From UBA4093 sp036676455 (GTDB lineage Bacteria; Cyanobacteriota; Sericytochromatia; S15B-MN24; UBA4093): DNA of 64,000 nt. The notes beneath the pieces are model-generated. The model worked only from the letters and a program-made list of their open reading frames with translations, made no database searches and was not told the DNA's origin. Below are positions 26,520 through 34,772 of this stretch, in pieces. The position numbers and the translations under genes are program-made. How positions within the stretch are numbered: the first letter of the stretch is position 1; each line of letters begins with the position of its first letter. The stretch spans positions 1 through 64,000 of the forward strand of contig JAKFCW010000067.1 in assembly GCA_036676455.1 (NCBI GenBank), written 5' to 3'.

Positions 26520-28232
26520 ATGTCGAGCCTGGATCCCCGATCCCTATCCCCCCTCTTTCCGGCTGCCCCACTGGTTTTGGGGGGCTTGCCCTACGACGCC
26601 GTGGCGGGCGTGCCCCTCGCCGAGGGTGCGGGCGGGCGCTTGCTGCGCGACGACGAGGCCTTCTGGCGCCAGGCTCAGGACATCCTGGGGGAGACGTATC
26701 GCCGGCATGCCCAGCAGAGCTTCGGGGCGGAGCTGGGTCGGACGGCGATCGCCGCCGAATCCCTTGCCGAGGCGCTTGCGACCTCTGACGAGCCGGTTCG
26801 CCGCACGATGCTCTCCGAGGCCATCGATCTCTCCGGAGAGGTCGTGAGACGCGTCCCCGGTGCGACCGACTCCGCCGCCGAGACCGCGGCGATCCGCCTC
26901 GTACCGCCGGTAGGCATCCCCGTCCGGGTCTGCCGCTCCAACGGGATCGTCGAGGAGAACTGGGTCCTGGCCCGCATGGAGGCGCGCGGACGCTGCCTCC
27001 TGCAACGCGGCACCTACACCAAGGCCATCGGCTTGCTCGAGCTCATGACCCTCAACCCCGAGCTCGTCCCGGTCGGCACGCCCGTGCGCGTCCCGCGCTC
27101 CAGCGGCGCGCTCGACAGCGGCTGGGCCGTCAGGAGCATCGAGCGCGGCCTCTTGATCGTCTCGAAGCCCGGGATTGGCACGAAGGGCCTCACGCCCGAG
27201 CAGTTCTTCGCCGCCAACCCCACCCTCGTGATGACCGACGCCGAGGACGTGACCACCTCGCTGGTGACGCCCGCCGTGGGTAGCCCCGTGCGGGTCCGCC
27301 GCAGCAACGGGGAGCGCGAGCCCGGCTGGGTCGTCGCCGACCACCTCGACGGCATGCAGGTCCCGGTGCGCCGCGAATCGCTCGAGGGCGTGCTGGAGAA
27401 GGCGATCGCCCTCGAAGAACTCCTCGAAGACAACCCCCTGCTCATCCCCGAGGATCTGCCGCTGCGGGTGAAGCGCTCGAACGGCTCGCTCGACGATGGC
27501 TGGCTGGTCAAGGGCTTGGCCGGGGAGCAGGTTTTCCTCGAACGCCCGGACATCGGGGAGAAGGTCGTGAGCTCCGAGGATCTGATCGCCTGGAACCGGG
27601 ACCGCCTGCTCAACGAGGTCTCCACGGCGGTGGGGCCCGAGCTCGCGACCGAGGAGGGGCTGGCCCAGGCGGAGCGCTTCCGGAAATGGGGCCGGCTGGA
27701 AGAGCGCGTCGTGGATGGCTACTGGGACGGTGCTCCCACGGGCGGGCGTCCTGCTCTGGTGGTGCATCGCGGCAAGGACATGGCCCTGGCGTCGGGACTG
27801 GCGTTCGCCCGGGAGCTGCTGGGGCGGCCCGAGCTGGAGCGCATTCACCGGCTGGCGGAGGTGGTCTGGCAGTACATGGGCGAGGCGGCCTCGAACACGC
27901 TCTTGGGAGGCATCGGTCCTCGCGACAACCAGGGCGTCTTGCTGGGGGACGTGCCGCGGATGCTGGGGGCGGGCGGCAACCTCGCCCGGGCCTTGATGTT
28001 CTCGGTCATGGCGTTCGAGGCGGGCCTGAGCGCCACTTTGGTCCGAGGTGAGCTGGTGCTGCCGGGCGTGCGGAGCGGGCATGTCTGGTGCGAGGCTCGG
28101 CCGGCAGAGGGTTCCGCCCTGTTGATCGATCTCTCGGTGCTGCCGCCGCCTCCCGGCTACGCTTTCCCCCCGGCGGATCACCCGGCCATCCGGGCCTGCT
28201 ACGTCGCTCCGGGAGGGCCCGCGCATGCCTAA
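26520..28232 (+). CDS. Unknown protein: four SH3-like repeats and a transglutaminase-like C-terminus
   Basis: A 570-residue protein that I cannot assign to a described family. Residues 131-360 contain four repeats of about 50-60 residues, each opening with a PVRVxRSNGxxxxGWxV pattern (starts near 131, 185, 253 and 311). Examples are VGIPVRVCRSNG, VGTPVRVPRSSG, VGSPVRVRRSNG and EDLPLRVKRSNG. They look like small SH3-type barrels. The C-terminal 200 residues resemble a transglutaminase/peptidase core: GNLARALMFSVMAFEAGL, then LVRG, GHVWCEA and ALLIDLS supply the His and Asp positions. The usual catalytic Cys (expected near residue 484 in the GNLARA helix) is missing. No signal peptide. The gene overlaps the next by 8 bases and heads a three-gene operon with a kinase-like and a TPR protein. 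Function unknown; a scaffold or pseudoenzyme is my inference. Confidence 0.75.
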   Translation: MSSLDPRSLSPLFPAAPLVLGGLPYDAVAGVPLAEGAGGRLLRDDEAFWRQAQDILGETYRRHAQQSFGAELGRTAIAAESLAEALATSDEPVRRTMLSEAIDLSGEVVRRVPGATDSAAETAAIRLVPPVGIPVRVCRSNGIVEENWVLARMEARGRCLLQRGTYTKAIGLLELMTLNPELVPVGTPVRVPRSSGALDSGWAVRSIERGLLIVSKPGIGTKGLTPEQFFAANPTLVMTDAEDVTTSLVTPAVGSPVRVRRSNGEREPGWVVADHLDGMQVPVRRESLEGVLEKAIALEELLEDNPLLIPEDLPLRVKRSNGSLDDGWLVKGLAGEQVFLERPDIGEKVVSSEDLIAWNRDRLLNEVSTAVGPELATEEGLAQAERFRKWGRLEERVVDGYWDGAPTGGRPALVVHRGKDMALASGLAFARELLGRPELERIHRLAEVVWQYMGEAASNTLLGGIGPRDNQGVLLGDVPRMLGAGGNLARALMFSVMAFEAGLSATLVRGELVLPGVRSGHVWCEARPAEGSALLIDLSVLPPPPGYAFPPADHPAIRACYVAPGGPAHA

Positions 28233-29178
28233 GATGACGCGCGGGACCGGCCGGCTGAATCCGGGCGATCGCCTCGACGGCTACACGGTCCAGGAGCCCT
28301 TCGCGAGCGGAGGGCAGGCCACGCTCTTCCGGCTGGAGACGGCTTACGGCGATCGCGCGCTGATCAAGCTCGCGCGCGGAAGCGCGGTCGATCCTCTGGC
28401 CGGAGGCACCATGGACGTGGGCTTCGCGGTCGCCCTGCAGTTCCGGACCGGCGTGGTGGGACCGTCCTGGCTCACGCCCAACCAGATCCTCGACGCCGAG
28501 ATCGCGGTCCTCAAGGCGGGCAAGGATTCCGCGCTGCCGCGGGTCATCTCCACGGGAACCCTGGTGGATCGCACCTACGTCTTGCTCGAGGAAGTGCCGG
28601 GCAAGACCTTGCGGGCCTGCATGGATGACCGGGATCCCCCGTCGTTCGATTGGTTCCTGCGGCTGGGCGAGACCCTGTCGCGGCTGCAGAAGTCCGGGCG
28701 CCTGCCGTACCACGGGGACCTCAAGCCCGAGAACGTGATCGTCACGCCGGAGGGTGGCGTCGTGCTGCTCGACCCCACCTCGGGCATTCTTGCCGCGCAG
28801 GGCCGCGTGACCACGCCGCGCTACTACCCGCTGCTCACGCCGGATGACCGGCCTGCCTTCGCCTTGATGCTGATCGAGGCCATGACCGGTGTGGCGTTGA
28901 TCCAGGACGACCCGCCGTACCCCGTCCAGGCCGTGAGCCCGGTCTTCGAGGCCTGGATGGCGGGCCTGCGGGCGATGGGCCGGGAGCGCTTCGCGCGGGC
29001 CCTGCGGCACATTCCACGCCTGGAGGACATGAGTCTCTTCCTGTCGGCGGACCTGGGCCGTGTGCTGCTGCGGGCGCTCTACCTCCGGCGCGGGGAGGGC
29101 GGGCTGCTGGGCGTGGACCCCGGGTATCCGGGCTGGGACGATTTCCTTGCCGATCTTCGAGCGGCGCAGGAGGGCTGA
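28225..29178 (+). CDS. Serine/threonine protein kinase-like protein, atypical
   Basis: A 317-residue protein with a eukaryotic-like kinase fold in its first 200 residues. The glycine-rich loop is FASGGQATLF (26-35) and Lys48 in ALIKLA fills the VAIK position. Glu92 is a candidate for the helix-C salt bridge. The catalytic loop is HGDLKPEN (163-170), with Gly replacing the Arg of HRD. The metal-binding DFG is changed to DPT (183-185). Lysine, catalytic Asp and metal Asp are all retained, so activity is possible, but the changes place it outside standard Hanks kinases. The C-lobe is short. No membrane segment or sensor domain follows. It overlaps the upstream gene by 8 bases and the downstream TPR gene by 1 base. 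Its substrate may be one of its two operon partners (inference). Confidence 0.8.
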   Translation: MPKMTRGTGRLNPGDRLDGYTVQEPFASGGQATLFRLETAYGDRALIKLARGSAVDPLAGGTMDVGFAVALQFRTGVVGPSWLTPNQILDAEIAVLKAGKDSALPRVISTGTLVDRTYVLLEEVPGKTLRACMDDRDPPSFDWFLRLGETLSRLQKSGRLPYHGDLKPENVIVTPEGGVVLLDPTSGILAAQGRVTTPRYYPLLTPDDRPAFALMLIEAMTGVALIQDDPPYPVQAVSPVFEAWMAGLRAMGRERFARALRHIPRLEDMSLFLSADLGRVLLRALYLRRGEGGLLGVDPGYPGWDDFLADLRAAQEG

Positions 29179-29939
29179 TGCTGGCCATTGACGAGGGAAA
29201 CCGGGCACTCGCCGCGGGGCAGTACGAGGAGGCGGTTCGCTGTTACAAGCGCGCGGCTTACCAGGCGCCGGCCTCGCCGGAGCCGCGGCTGCTGATTGCA
29301 CATGTCTATCTCCAGGCGGGGTTTCTGGCCGAGGCGATCGCCGAGTTCGAGGCCGGATCGCGGATCGCGCCGCACTCGGCGCGTCCCTTGCTGCTGGCGG
29401 CGATGGCCGCCGAGCGTGCGGGCGAGGGGGCGCGGGCGCGGGACTATCTGAGGCGGGCGATCGCGCTCGAGCCCGAGCGGAGCGCCTTGCGCTACCAGCT
29501 GGCGACGAGCTTGGCCGAGGCGGGCGAGCTGCCGGAAGCCATCCGGGAGACCCATGGCCTGCTGCAGAAGGACCCGGAGTGCCTGCCGGCCTTGAGCAAC
29601 CTGGGCTGCCTGCTGGCGCTGCAGGGGGATCGGGAGGGGGCGATCGCCTGCTTCGAGCGGGTTCTGGCGCTCTGCCCCGGTGACCTGGTGGCGACCTATA
29701 ACCTGGGACGTGAGCGGGCGCGCCGCGGCGATTTCACGCAGGCGGGCCAGCATCTCCAGCAGGTGATCGCGATGGCCCCCGAGTTCGGAGAGGCCTACGC
29801 CCTCCTGGGGTGGATCTCGCTGAGCCAGGGGCTCTTTATCGAGGCGGAGCGGGCGTACCGCTCGGCGCTGGAGAAGGGCTTCGACACGCCCGAGGCAAGG
29901 CAAGGGCATGGCATGGCCAAGCAGCAGCTCGGAGCCTAA
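29178..29939 (+). CDS. Tetratricopeptide-repeat protein
   Basis: A 253-residue protein made almost wholly of TPR units of 34 residues, about seven in all. Clear examples are NRALAAGQYEEAVRCYKRAA, FLAEAIAEFEAGSRIAPHSA, NLGCLLALQGDREGAIACFE and GEAYALLGWISLSQGLFIEA. TPR solenoids bind partner proteins; no catalytic motif, signal peptide or membrane helix is seen. The ATG overlaps the stop of the kinase-like gene (ATGA-type junction at 29175-29179), and two hairpins end the operon right after its stop. Tight coupling suggests that it forms a complex with the kinase-like and repeat proteins encoded just before. Confidence 0.85.
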   Translation: MLAIDEGNRALAAGQYEEAVRCYKRAAYQAPASPEPRLLIAHVYLQAGFLAEAIAEFEAGSRIAPHSARPLLLAAMAAERAGEGARARDYLRRAIALEPERSALRYQLATSLAEAGELPEAIRETHGLLQKDPECLPALSNLGCLLALQGDREGAIACFERVLALCPGDLVATYNLGRERARRGDFTQAGQHLQQVIAMAPEFGEAYALLGWISLSQGLFIEAERAYRSALEKGFDTPEARQGHGMAKQQLGA

Positions 29940-29940
29940 C

Positions 29941-30005
29941 TTGTCCCCCCGTCAAGGGGGACAATTAAGGGAACGCCCCCTCGCCGATTCTGGCGAGGGG
30001 GCGTT
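29941..30005. terminator. Two consecutive hairpins, probably a bidirectional terminator
   Basis: TTGTCCCCC (29941-29949) pairs with GGGGGACAA (29956-29964). AACGCCCCCTCGCC (29972-29985) pairs with GGCGAGGGGGCGTT (29992-30005). They lie between convergent genes (TPR operon on plus, carboxypeptidase on minus) and would serve both. T-runs are short. Confidence 0.75.
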
Positions 30006-30018
30006 GCGTCATGCGGAG

Positions 30019-31530
30019 CTAGTTGGACCAGACGGCCTCGAAGGGGCCCCACTGGCCGTTGGCGCCACGGGCGTGGATCAGCAGCAATTGCTTGCCGCTC
30101 ATGGCCGCGGGAGGCAGCATGCCGGCGGCGGTCATGCCGGAGGCGTTGAGGCGCGTGCCGGTGCCGTTCTGGCCGGGCTTGCCGACGAAGACTTCCACCT
30201 CGGCGAGGGAGGCCTCCGCGTTGGCGTTGAGCTGGCCGTTGCGGACCGAGACCGACTTCAGCTCGGGGCCGAAGACCGCCGAGGGGTCGTCCGCCAGCTT
30301 CAGCATGTACAGGGCGCCGGCGCGGTTCTCGTCCCAGAACTTGGGGACCTTGGAGTACGGGGGGTCGAACCCGTCGCCCCAGGTGCCGATCTCGGTGGTG
30401 TAGGACAGGATGCCCAGCTCGCCGAAGGCCCAGTCGGTGGTGTCGCCGGAGGTCGGGTAGAGGGCGACCGACTGCTTGGGGTCGTAGCCGCTCATTTCGC
30501 CCAGCTTCTTGCCGATGGCGGGAAGGCGGTTGTCCGGGGGAGCGACGTTGGTGTGCCCCCAGGGCCAGAGCACCAGATTCGAGAACGAGTGGTAGCTCAT
30601 GAGGAAGGACCACTTGCGCTGGCGGACCAGGTCGCGGACGGCCTGGGTCTCGGGCTCCGAGAAGCCCTCGGGGCCGCGGAAGGTGGCGCCGCGGGCGTTG
30701 GTGTCGGCGCCGGGGCCGCCCCACTTGTAGCCGTAGTTCCGGTTCAGGTCGACGCCGGGGCCGGAGGGGCCGTTGCCGGGCTTCTGGTTGGTGTAGGTGG
30801 TGTTGGTGTTCTTGCGCCAGTCGGCACCCTGCTCGGCGAGGGCATGGCCGTCGGGGTTGACCATGGGCACCAGCCAGATCTCACGGTTCTCCACGTAGTG
30901 GGTCAGCTCCGCGTCCTTGCCGTAGCCGTCGAGCAGCAGCTTGGCGAGGTTGAGCACCATCTCGGGAGTGACCAACTCGCGGGCGTGGTGCAGGCCGAGG
31001 TAGATCACGCCGGGTTTCTGCGTGGTGTCGCCCTTGCCGATCTTGAGCACCCAGAGGTCATGGCCCTGGCCGCCCTGCTTCTTCTCCCAGGAGTCGCCGA
31101 AGTCCTCGAGGCGCGCGAGCTGCGGATAGCGGCTGACGAGGGCCTTCAGTTCGGTGAGCATCTCGGCGTTGGTGTGGTAGCCGGGGTCGAAGGTGTTGTC
31201 GAGGCCGGCCTTCTCGGGGAGGTAGGTGACGTCGAGCTTCAGCTGCTTGATGAGCTGGAACTGGCGCTGGCCGATCGAGCCGATGACCCGCTTGCCGTCG
31301 ACGCCCCAGATGTCCATGCCGGCGTCGGCCAGCTTGCCGATCTGGGCGGGGCCGGAGGTGGAGACGATGACCGTCGCCTGCTGCTGGCCGTCCGCGAGCT
31401 TGGCCTTCAGCTGGGCCTCGGTCCCGGTGCGCATGCCGCCGGTGGATGGGGTGCTGAAGCCGCAGCCGGTCAGCAAGCCCAGGGTGAGGGCGAGAGCGAT
31501 GCCGGTGCGCCACGCGAAACGGTTGGCCAT
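30019..31530 (-). CDS. M14 zinc carboxypeptidase, predicted lipoprotein
   Basis: A 503-residue exported metallopeptidase of the carboxypeptidase A/T family, which removes C-terminal residues from peptides. The N-terminus has a basic start, a hydrophobic core and the lipobox LLTGC, so it should be lipid-anchored outside the inner membrane. Zinc ligands are visible: HHARE gives His and Glu (about 180 and 183), and YHS near 311 gives the second His. The substrate-binding DLNRNYGYKW, the MVNPDGH stretch and catalytic Glu in YTTEIGTW (near 377) complete the site. A beta-sandwich-like C-terminal tail of about 90 residues (KSVSVRNGQLNANAEASLAE) follows. Residues 30-130 are an N-terminal propeptide-like region. 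It stands alone, divergent from the MoxR gene and convergent with the TPR operon. Confidence 0.9.
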   Translation of the reverse strand: MANRFAWRTGIALALTLGLLTGCGFSTPSTGGMRTGTEAQLKAKLADGQQQATVIVSTSGPAQIGKLADAGMDIWGVDGKRVIGSIGQRQFQLIKQLKLDVTYLPEKAGLDNTFDPGYHTNAEMLTELKALVSRYPQLARLEDFGDSWEKKQGGQGHDLWVLKIGKGDTTQKPGVIYLGLHHARELVTPEMVLNLAKLLLDGYGKDAELTHYVENREIWLVPMVNPDGHALAEQGADWRKNTNTTYTNQKPGNGPSGPGVDLNRNYGYKWGGPGADTNARGATFRGPEGFSEPETQAVRDLVRQRKWSFLMSYHSFSNLVLWPWGHTNVAPPDNRLPAIGKKLGEMSGYDPKQSVALYPTSGDTTDWAFGELGILSYTTEIGTWGDGFDPPYSKVPKFWDENRAGALYMLKLADDPSAVFGPELKSVSVRNGQLNANAEASLAEVEVFVGKPGQNGTGTRLNASGMTAAGMLPPAAMSGKQLLLIHARGANGQWGPFEAVWSN

Positions 31531-31647
31531 GTTTTCCCCTCCTTAATACTCTTAACCAGAGCTTAAGCTTATTCTAAAGCTCGGTTAAAAGTAAAGAGGA
31601 AAGTTGATCGTCATTCGCTCGCATCGGCCGCAAAGCGACGCTTCGCC

Positions 31648-31676
31648 TTGTGAGCGGGCGATCATCAGGGTAAAAT
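31648..31676 (+). promoter_or_regulatory. Candidate sigma70-type promoter of the MoxR gene
   Basis: TTGTGA (31648-31653), a 17-base spacer, then TAAAAT (31671-31676), 38 bases ahead of the ATG. Judged by eye only. Confidence 0.55.
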
Positions 31677-31714
31677 CCTTTAGCGCCCTACGGCGTCAGC
31701 AAAAGGGAGGGCGC

Positions 31715-32704
31715 ATGATCGATAACACCATCCTCGAAGCCAACGAGAAGGTCCGCGGGGTCTCCGACAAGTTCACCACCATCCTCGACGAGGTTCGGCA
31801 GGTCATCGTCGGCCAGTCCCACCTTCTGGACCGCCTGCTCATCGCCCTTTTGGCCGATGGGCACATCCTGCTTGAGGGCGTGCCGGGCCTCGCCAAGACG
31901 CTCTCCATCTCGACGCTTTCCCAGGTGCTGGCGGCCGACTTCCGGCGCATCCAGTTCACCCCGGACCTCCTGCCGGCCGATCTGCTGGGCACCAGCATCT
32001 TCGACGCCAAGAAGGGCCGCTTCCAGACGAAGCACGGCCCCATCTTCACCAACTTGTTGCTGGCCGACGAGATCAACCGGGCGCCTGCCAAGGTGCAGTC
32101 GGCCTTGCTCGAAGCCATGCAGGAGCGGCACGTGACCATCGGCGGGGAGACCCGGGATCTGCCGCAGCCCTTCCTGGTGCTCGCCACTCAGAACCCCATC
32201 GACCAGGAGGGGACCTATCCGCTTCCCGAGGCGCAGCTCGACCGGTTCATGTTCAAGGTGAAGGTGGGGTATCCGTCCAAGGCCGAGGAGCTCGAGATCA
32301 TCGAGCGGATGACGGCCCCCAAGCCGAAGCTCTCTCCGGTGGCCGACATGGCCCTGGTTAAGGAGGCGCGCGAGATCGTCGCCAAGATCCATGTCTCGGA
32401 CAAGATCAAGCGCTACATCGTGGACATCGTCTTCTCCACGCGCCAGCCCAAGGACTGCGGGCTCGACCATCTCACGCCGCTGATCGCCTACGGCGCGAGT
32501 CCGCGCGCCAGCATCTACCTGACCATGGCCGCCAAGGCGCATGCCTTCCTCAAGAAGCGCGCCTACGTCATGCCCGAGGACGTGAAGGCGGTCGTGCCGG
32601 ATATCCTGCGCCACCGCATCCTGCTCTCGTACGAGGCGGAGGCCGAGGAGGTCTCGGTGGACGACGTGATCCGCCGGATCCTGGCGGGCATCAAGGTTCC
32701 CTAG
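31715..32704 (+). CDS. MoxR-family AAA+ ATPase
   Basis: A 329-residue AAA+ chaperone-like ATPase. Walker A is GVPGLAKTLS near residue 54; the DLLPADLLGT stretch and Walker B LLLADEINRAPAKVQSALLE follow, then the sensor stretch VLATQNPIDQEGTYPLPEAQ, all standard for MoxR. The start is taken at the ATG 31715, preceded by AGGGAGG, rather than at an in-frame start 111 bases upstream. MoxR proteins usually act with a DUF58 and a von Willebrand-type protein encoded beside them, in maturation of enzyme or envelope complexes. Here the DUF58 gene is 2 kb away at 34773, on the same strand, with motAB inserted between on the opposite strand. No VWA-protein gene is adjacent. Confidence 0.9.
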   Translation: MIDNTILEANEKVRGVSDKFTTILDEVRQVIVGQSHLLDRLLIALLADGHILLEGVPGLAKTLSISTLSQVLAADFRRIQFTPDLLPADLLGTSIFDAKKGRFQTKHGPIFTNLLLADEINRAPAKVQSALLEAMQERHVTIGGETRDLPQPFLVLATQNPIDQEGTYPLPEAQLDRFMFKVKVGYPSKAEELEIIERMTAPKPKLSPVADMALVKEAREIVAKIHVSDKIKRYIVDIVFSTRQPKDCGLDHLTPLIAYGASPRASIYLTMAAKAHAFLKKRAYVMPEDVKAVVPDILRHRILLSYEAEAEEVSVDDVIRRILAGIKVP

Positions 32705-32717
32705 GGGCGCCCTCCGC

Positions 32718-32774
32718 TCGTCATTCCCGTGAAAGCGGGAATCCAGTGGACCCCCGCTTTCGCGGGGGTGACGG
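32718..32774. repeat. Dispersed palindromic element, family A
   Basis: TCGTCATTCCCGTGAAAGCG/GGAATCCAG and a CCCCCGCTTTCGCGGGGGTGACGG half, between the convergent MoxR gene and motB. Confidence 0.8.
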
Positions 32775-32777
32775 TGC

Positions 32778-32819
32778 AAAGAAAACATCCCCCCGTTCGC
32801 TGAGGATCGGGGGGATTTC
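32778..32819 (-). terminator. Intrinsic terminator of motAB
   Basis: On the minus strand, AATCCCCCCG (32807-32816) pairs with CGGGGGGAT (32786-32796 region) and is followed by GTTTTCTTT. It lies directly after the motB stop, a classic stem plus T-rich tail. Confidence 0.8.
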
Positions 32820-32821
32820 AG

Positions 32822-33706
32822 TTAGTTACTCGGGACCACGAAGTCGGGGCTGAACTCGGGACCCGGTTGAGCCGGTTGAGCCGGTTGAGCCGGCGCGGCC
32901 TTCTTCTCGGGAACCGGAACCGGGCCGGTGACGGGCCGTCCGATCGGAGCCCCGATGGGGGTCGGGGGACCGAGGTTGATCTTGCCGTCGTCCTTGTGGA
33001 CCTTGAGCAGCAGGGTGATCCGGCGGTTCTCCTCCGCGTACGGGTGCTTCGGGTCGAAGAGCTGACGGTCGGCAAAGCCCACCACCTGGGCCACGCGGCC
33101 GGCGGGAAGGCCTTCCTGCTCGAGCAGCTGGCGCACCCGGTCGGCGCGCTGGGACGAGAGGCTCCAGTTGGAGCCGTCTCCCTGGTAGGGGAGGGCGTCC
33201 GTGTGGCCGCCGATGACCACGTCGTTGGGAACGCGCTTGAGCAGCTTGACGACCTCGCCCAGGATCTCGCGCGAGCGCGGGATGGGCTCGGCCGAGCCCA
33301 CGGGGAAAAGCACCTGGGAGCGATGCTCGATCAGCGAGATCTCGATGCCTTCCGGAGTGCTCCGCAGCTCGACCTGGTCCATGTACTGCGGCATGCGCTC
33401 CTCGAGGAAGGCCTCGAGGGCATTCTTGTACTCTTCCCGGCTCTTGATCAGGGGCAGCGGCTCGAAGGTGAGCTCTCCCTCGCTGGCTCCCGAGGACAGG
33501 AGGCCGTTGCTGCCGGCCTGTCCGCCGCTGAGGCTCATGGGGTCGCGGAAGTACTCCGCGAGCTCCTTGCGCTTCTCGGTGGGGATCATGTTGATGAGCC
33601 AGAGGATCAGGAAGAGCGCCATCATCGAGGTGACGAAGTCGGCGTAGGCGACCTTCCACGCCCCGCCGTGGCCGCCGCCGTGGCCCCCGCGCTTCTTGCG
33701 TGCCAT
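32822..33706 (-). CDS. motB: Flagellar motor stator protein MotB
   Basis: Anchors the flagellar stator to peptidoglycan and forms the ion channel with MotA. 294 residues. A short Gly/His/Lys-rich N-terminus (KKRGGHGGGHGG) precedes the single membrane helix WKVAYADFVTSMMALFLILW; Asp23 in YADF is the ion-binding aspartate. The plug and linker region follows. The OmpA-like peptidoglycan-binding domain is about 135-240, with VVIGGHTDALPYQG and LSSQRADRVRQLLEQEGL. The C-terminal tail is a Pro-rich extension containing three tandem PAQ units, encoded by 9-base repeats near 32868-32894. Its ATG overlaps the motA stop by one base. The helix residues do not tell clearly whether it uses protons or sodium. 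Confidence 0.95.
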   Translation of the reverse strand: MARKKRGGHGGGHGGAWKVAYADFVTSMMALFLILWLINMIPTEKRKELAEYFRDPMSLSGGQAGSNGLLSSGASEGELTFEPLPLIKSREEYKNALEAFLEERMPQYMDQVELRSTPEGIEISLIEHRSQVLFPVGSAEPIPRSREILGEVVKLLKRVPNDVVIGGHTDALPYQGDGSNWSLSSQRADRVRQLLEQEGLPAGRVAQVVGFADRQLFDPKHPYAEENRRITLLLKVHKDDGKINLGPPTPIGAPIGRPVTGPVPVPEKKAAPAQPAQPAQPGPEFSPDFVVPSN

Positions 33707-34587
33707 TACTTGGCCGCCACACCCGGGGCCGGCGCCGTGCCGCCTTCGAGGATGCTCTCCAGCTCGGCGGACGTGGGCCGCGAGTGGCTGAAGACCGCGT
33801 TGCGGGCGATTTCAAGGGCCAGGGACGGGGGCGAACCGGAGAGCGAGACCAGGACGGCTTCGCGGATCACGCTGAGGTAGCGTTCCTCGTCCTTCTTGCG
33901 GGACTCCAGCGAGGAGGCGATGGGCTGAATCATGCCGTACGAGAGCAGCAGGCCGAGGAAGGTGCCGACCAGCGCGGCGGCGATCTTGTGGCCCAGGACC
34001 TCGATCGGGGCGTCCAGGTAGCCCATGGAGATGACGATGCCCAGAACGGCGGCGACGATACCGAGGCCGGGCAGGGCGTCGGCGATCTTGGTGAGGGAGC
34101 CGACCTGCATGGCGGATTCCTCGTGGTGGGCCTCGAGGTTGATATCCATGGCGGCCTCCACCTGCGAGATCTCACCGCCGTAGCTGACGGAGAGCTTGAT
34201 GGAGTCCGTGAGGAAGGCCATGGCGTGGTGGTTGCCCAGGAGGCCGGGGTAGCTCTTGAAGAGCTCGGAGTTCTCGGGCTCGGCGAGGTCTCCCTCGATC
34301 GACAGCAGGCCCTCGCGGCGCATCTTGTTGAAGAGCGAGTAGAGCGCCTGGAAGAGCTCATCGAAGGCCTCGCGGCCGTAGGGGTTCTTGCCCATGAGCT
34401 TGGGCAGGTCCTTGAGGAGGGACTTCTGAATCTCGGGGGGAGTCCCGGCCAGGAAGGCGCCCAGGGCCGCGCCCCCGATGATGATGTACTCGGGGATGAT
34501 GACCAGGACGCCGAGGTTGCCCCCTTCCATGACGTAGCCGCCGAGGACGGAGACGAAGACGACGAGCAAACCGATGATTAGAAGCAT
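33706..34587 (-). CDS. motA: Flagellar motor stator protein MotA
   Basis: Forms the stator ring with MotB and converts ion flow into torque on FliG. 293 residues, four membrane helices: about 1-20 (MLLIIGLLVVFVSVLGGYVM), 30-50 (IIPEYIIIGGAALGAFLAGT), 160-180 (GLGIVAAVLGIVISMGYL) and 195-215 (AAALVGTFLGLLLSYGMIQP). The large cytoplasmic loop between helices 2 and 3 and the C-terminal tail carry charged residues (RREGLLSIEGDLAEPENSEL) that contact FliG. The conserved Pro in the third helix region (DALPGLGIV) is present. GAGGTTCC provides the ribosome-binding site before the ATG at 34585-34587. Transcribed with motB in a two-gene operon, divergent from the DUF58 gene. Confidence 0.95.
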   Translation of the reverse strand: MLLIIGLLVVFVSVLGGYVMEGGNLGVLVIIPEYIIIGGAALGAFLAGTPPEIQKSLLKDLPKLMGKNPYGREAFDELFQALYSLFNKMRREGLLSIEGDLAEPENSELFKSYPGLLGNHHAMAFLTDSIKLSVSYGGEISQVEAAMDINLEAHHEESAMQVGSLTKIADALPGLGIVAAVLGIVISMGYLDAPIEVLGHKIAAALVGTFLGLLLSYGMIQPIASSLESRKKDEERYLSVIREAVLVSLSGSPPSLALEIARNAVFSHSRPTSAELESILEGGTAPAPGVAAK

Positions 34588-34772
34588 GGAACCTCACCGA
34601 AAGGTTTGGGTAGTTCTGAAGAACTATTCCCTGCTCGGCAGGAATTTACACGGTGATCCGGTGGGTTTACAATCTTTCACCCGCACGCCCGCTCGTTTGC
34701 ATGCCATCCGGACCGCCGGCAAGCGGGATTTTCGGGTATGCTAGGGTATCGCCCTCTCGCTGTCAGGACCTC

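Noticed and set aside
29908..31566. 552-codon plus-strand frame opposite the carboxypeptidase gene
   Set aside because: The minus-strand frame has the lipobox and all M14 zinc ligands; the plus frame is Gly/Val/Ala-rich low-complexity sequence.
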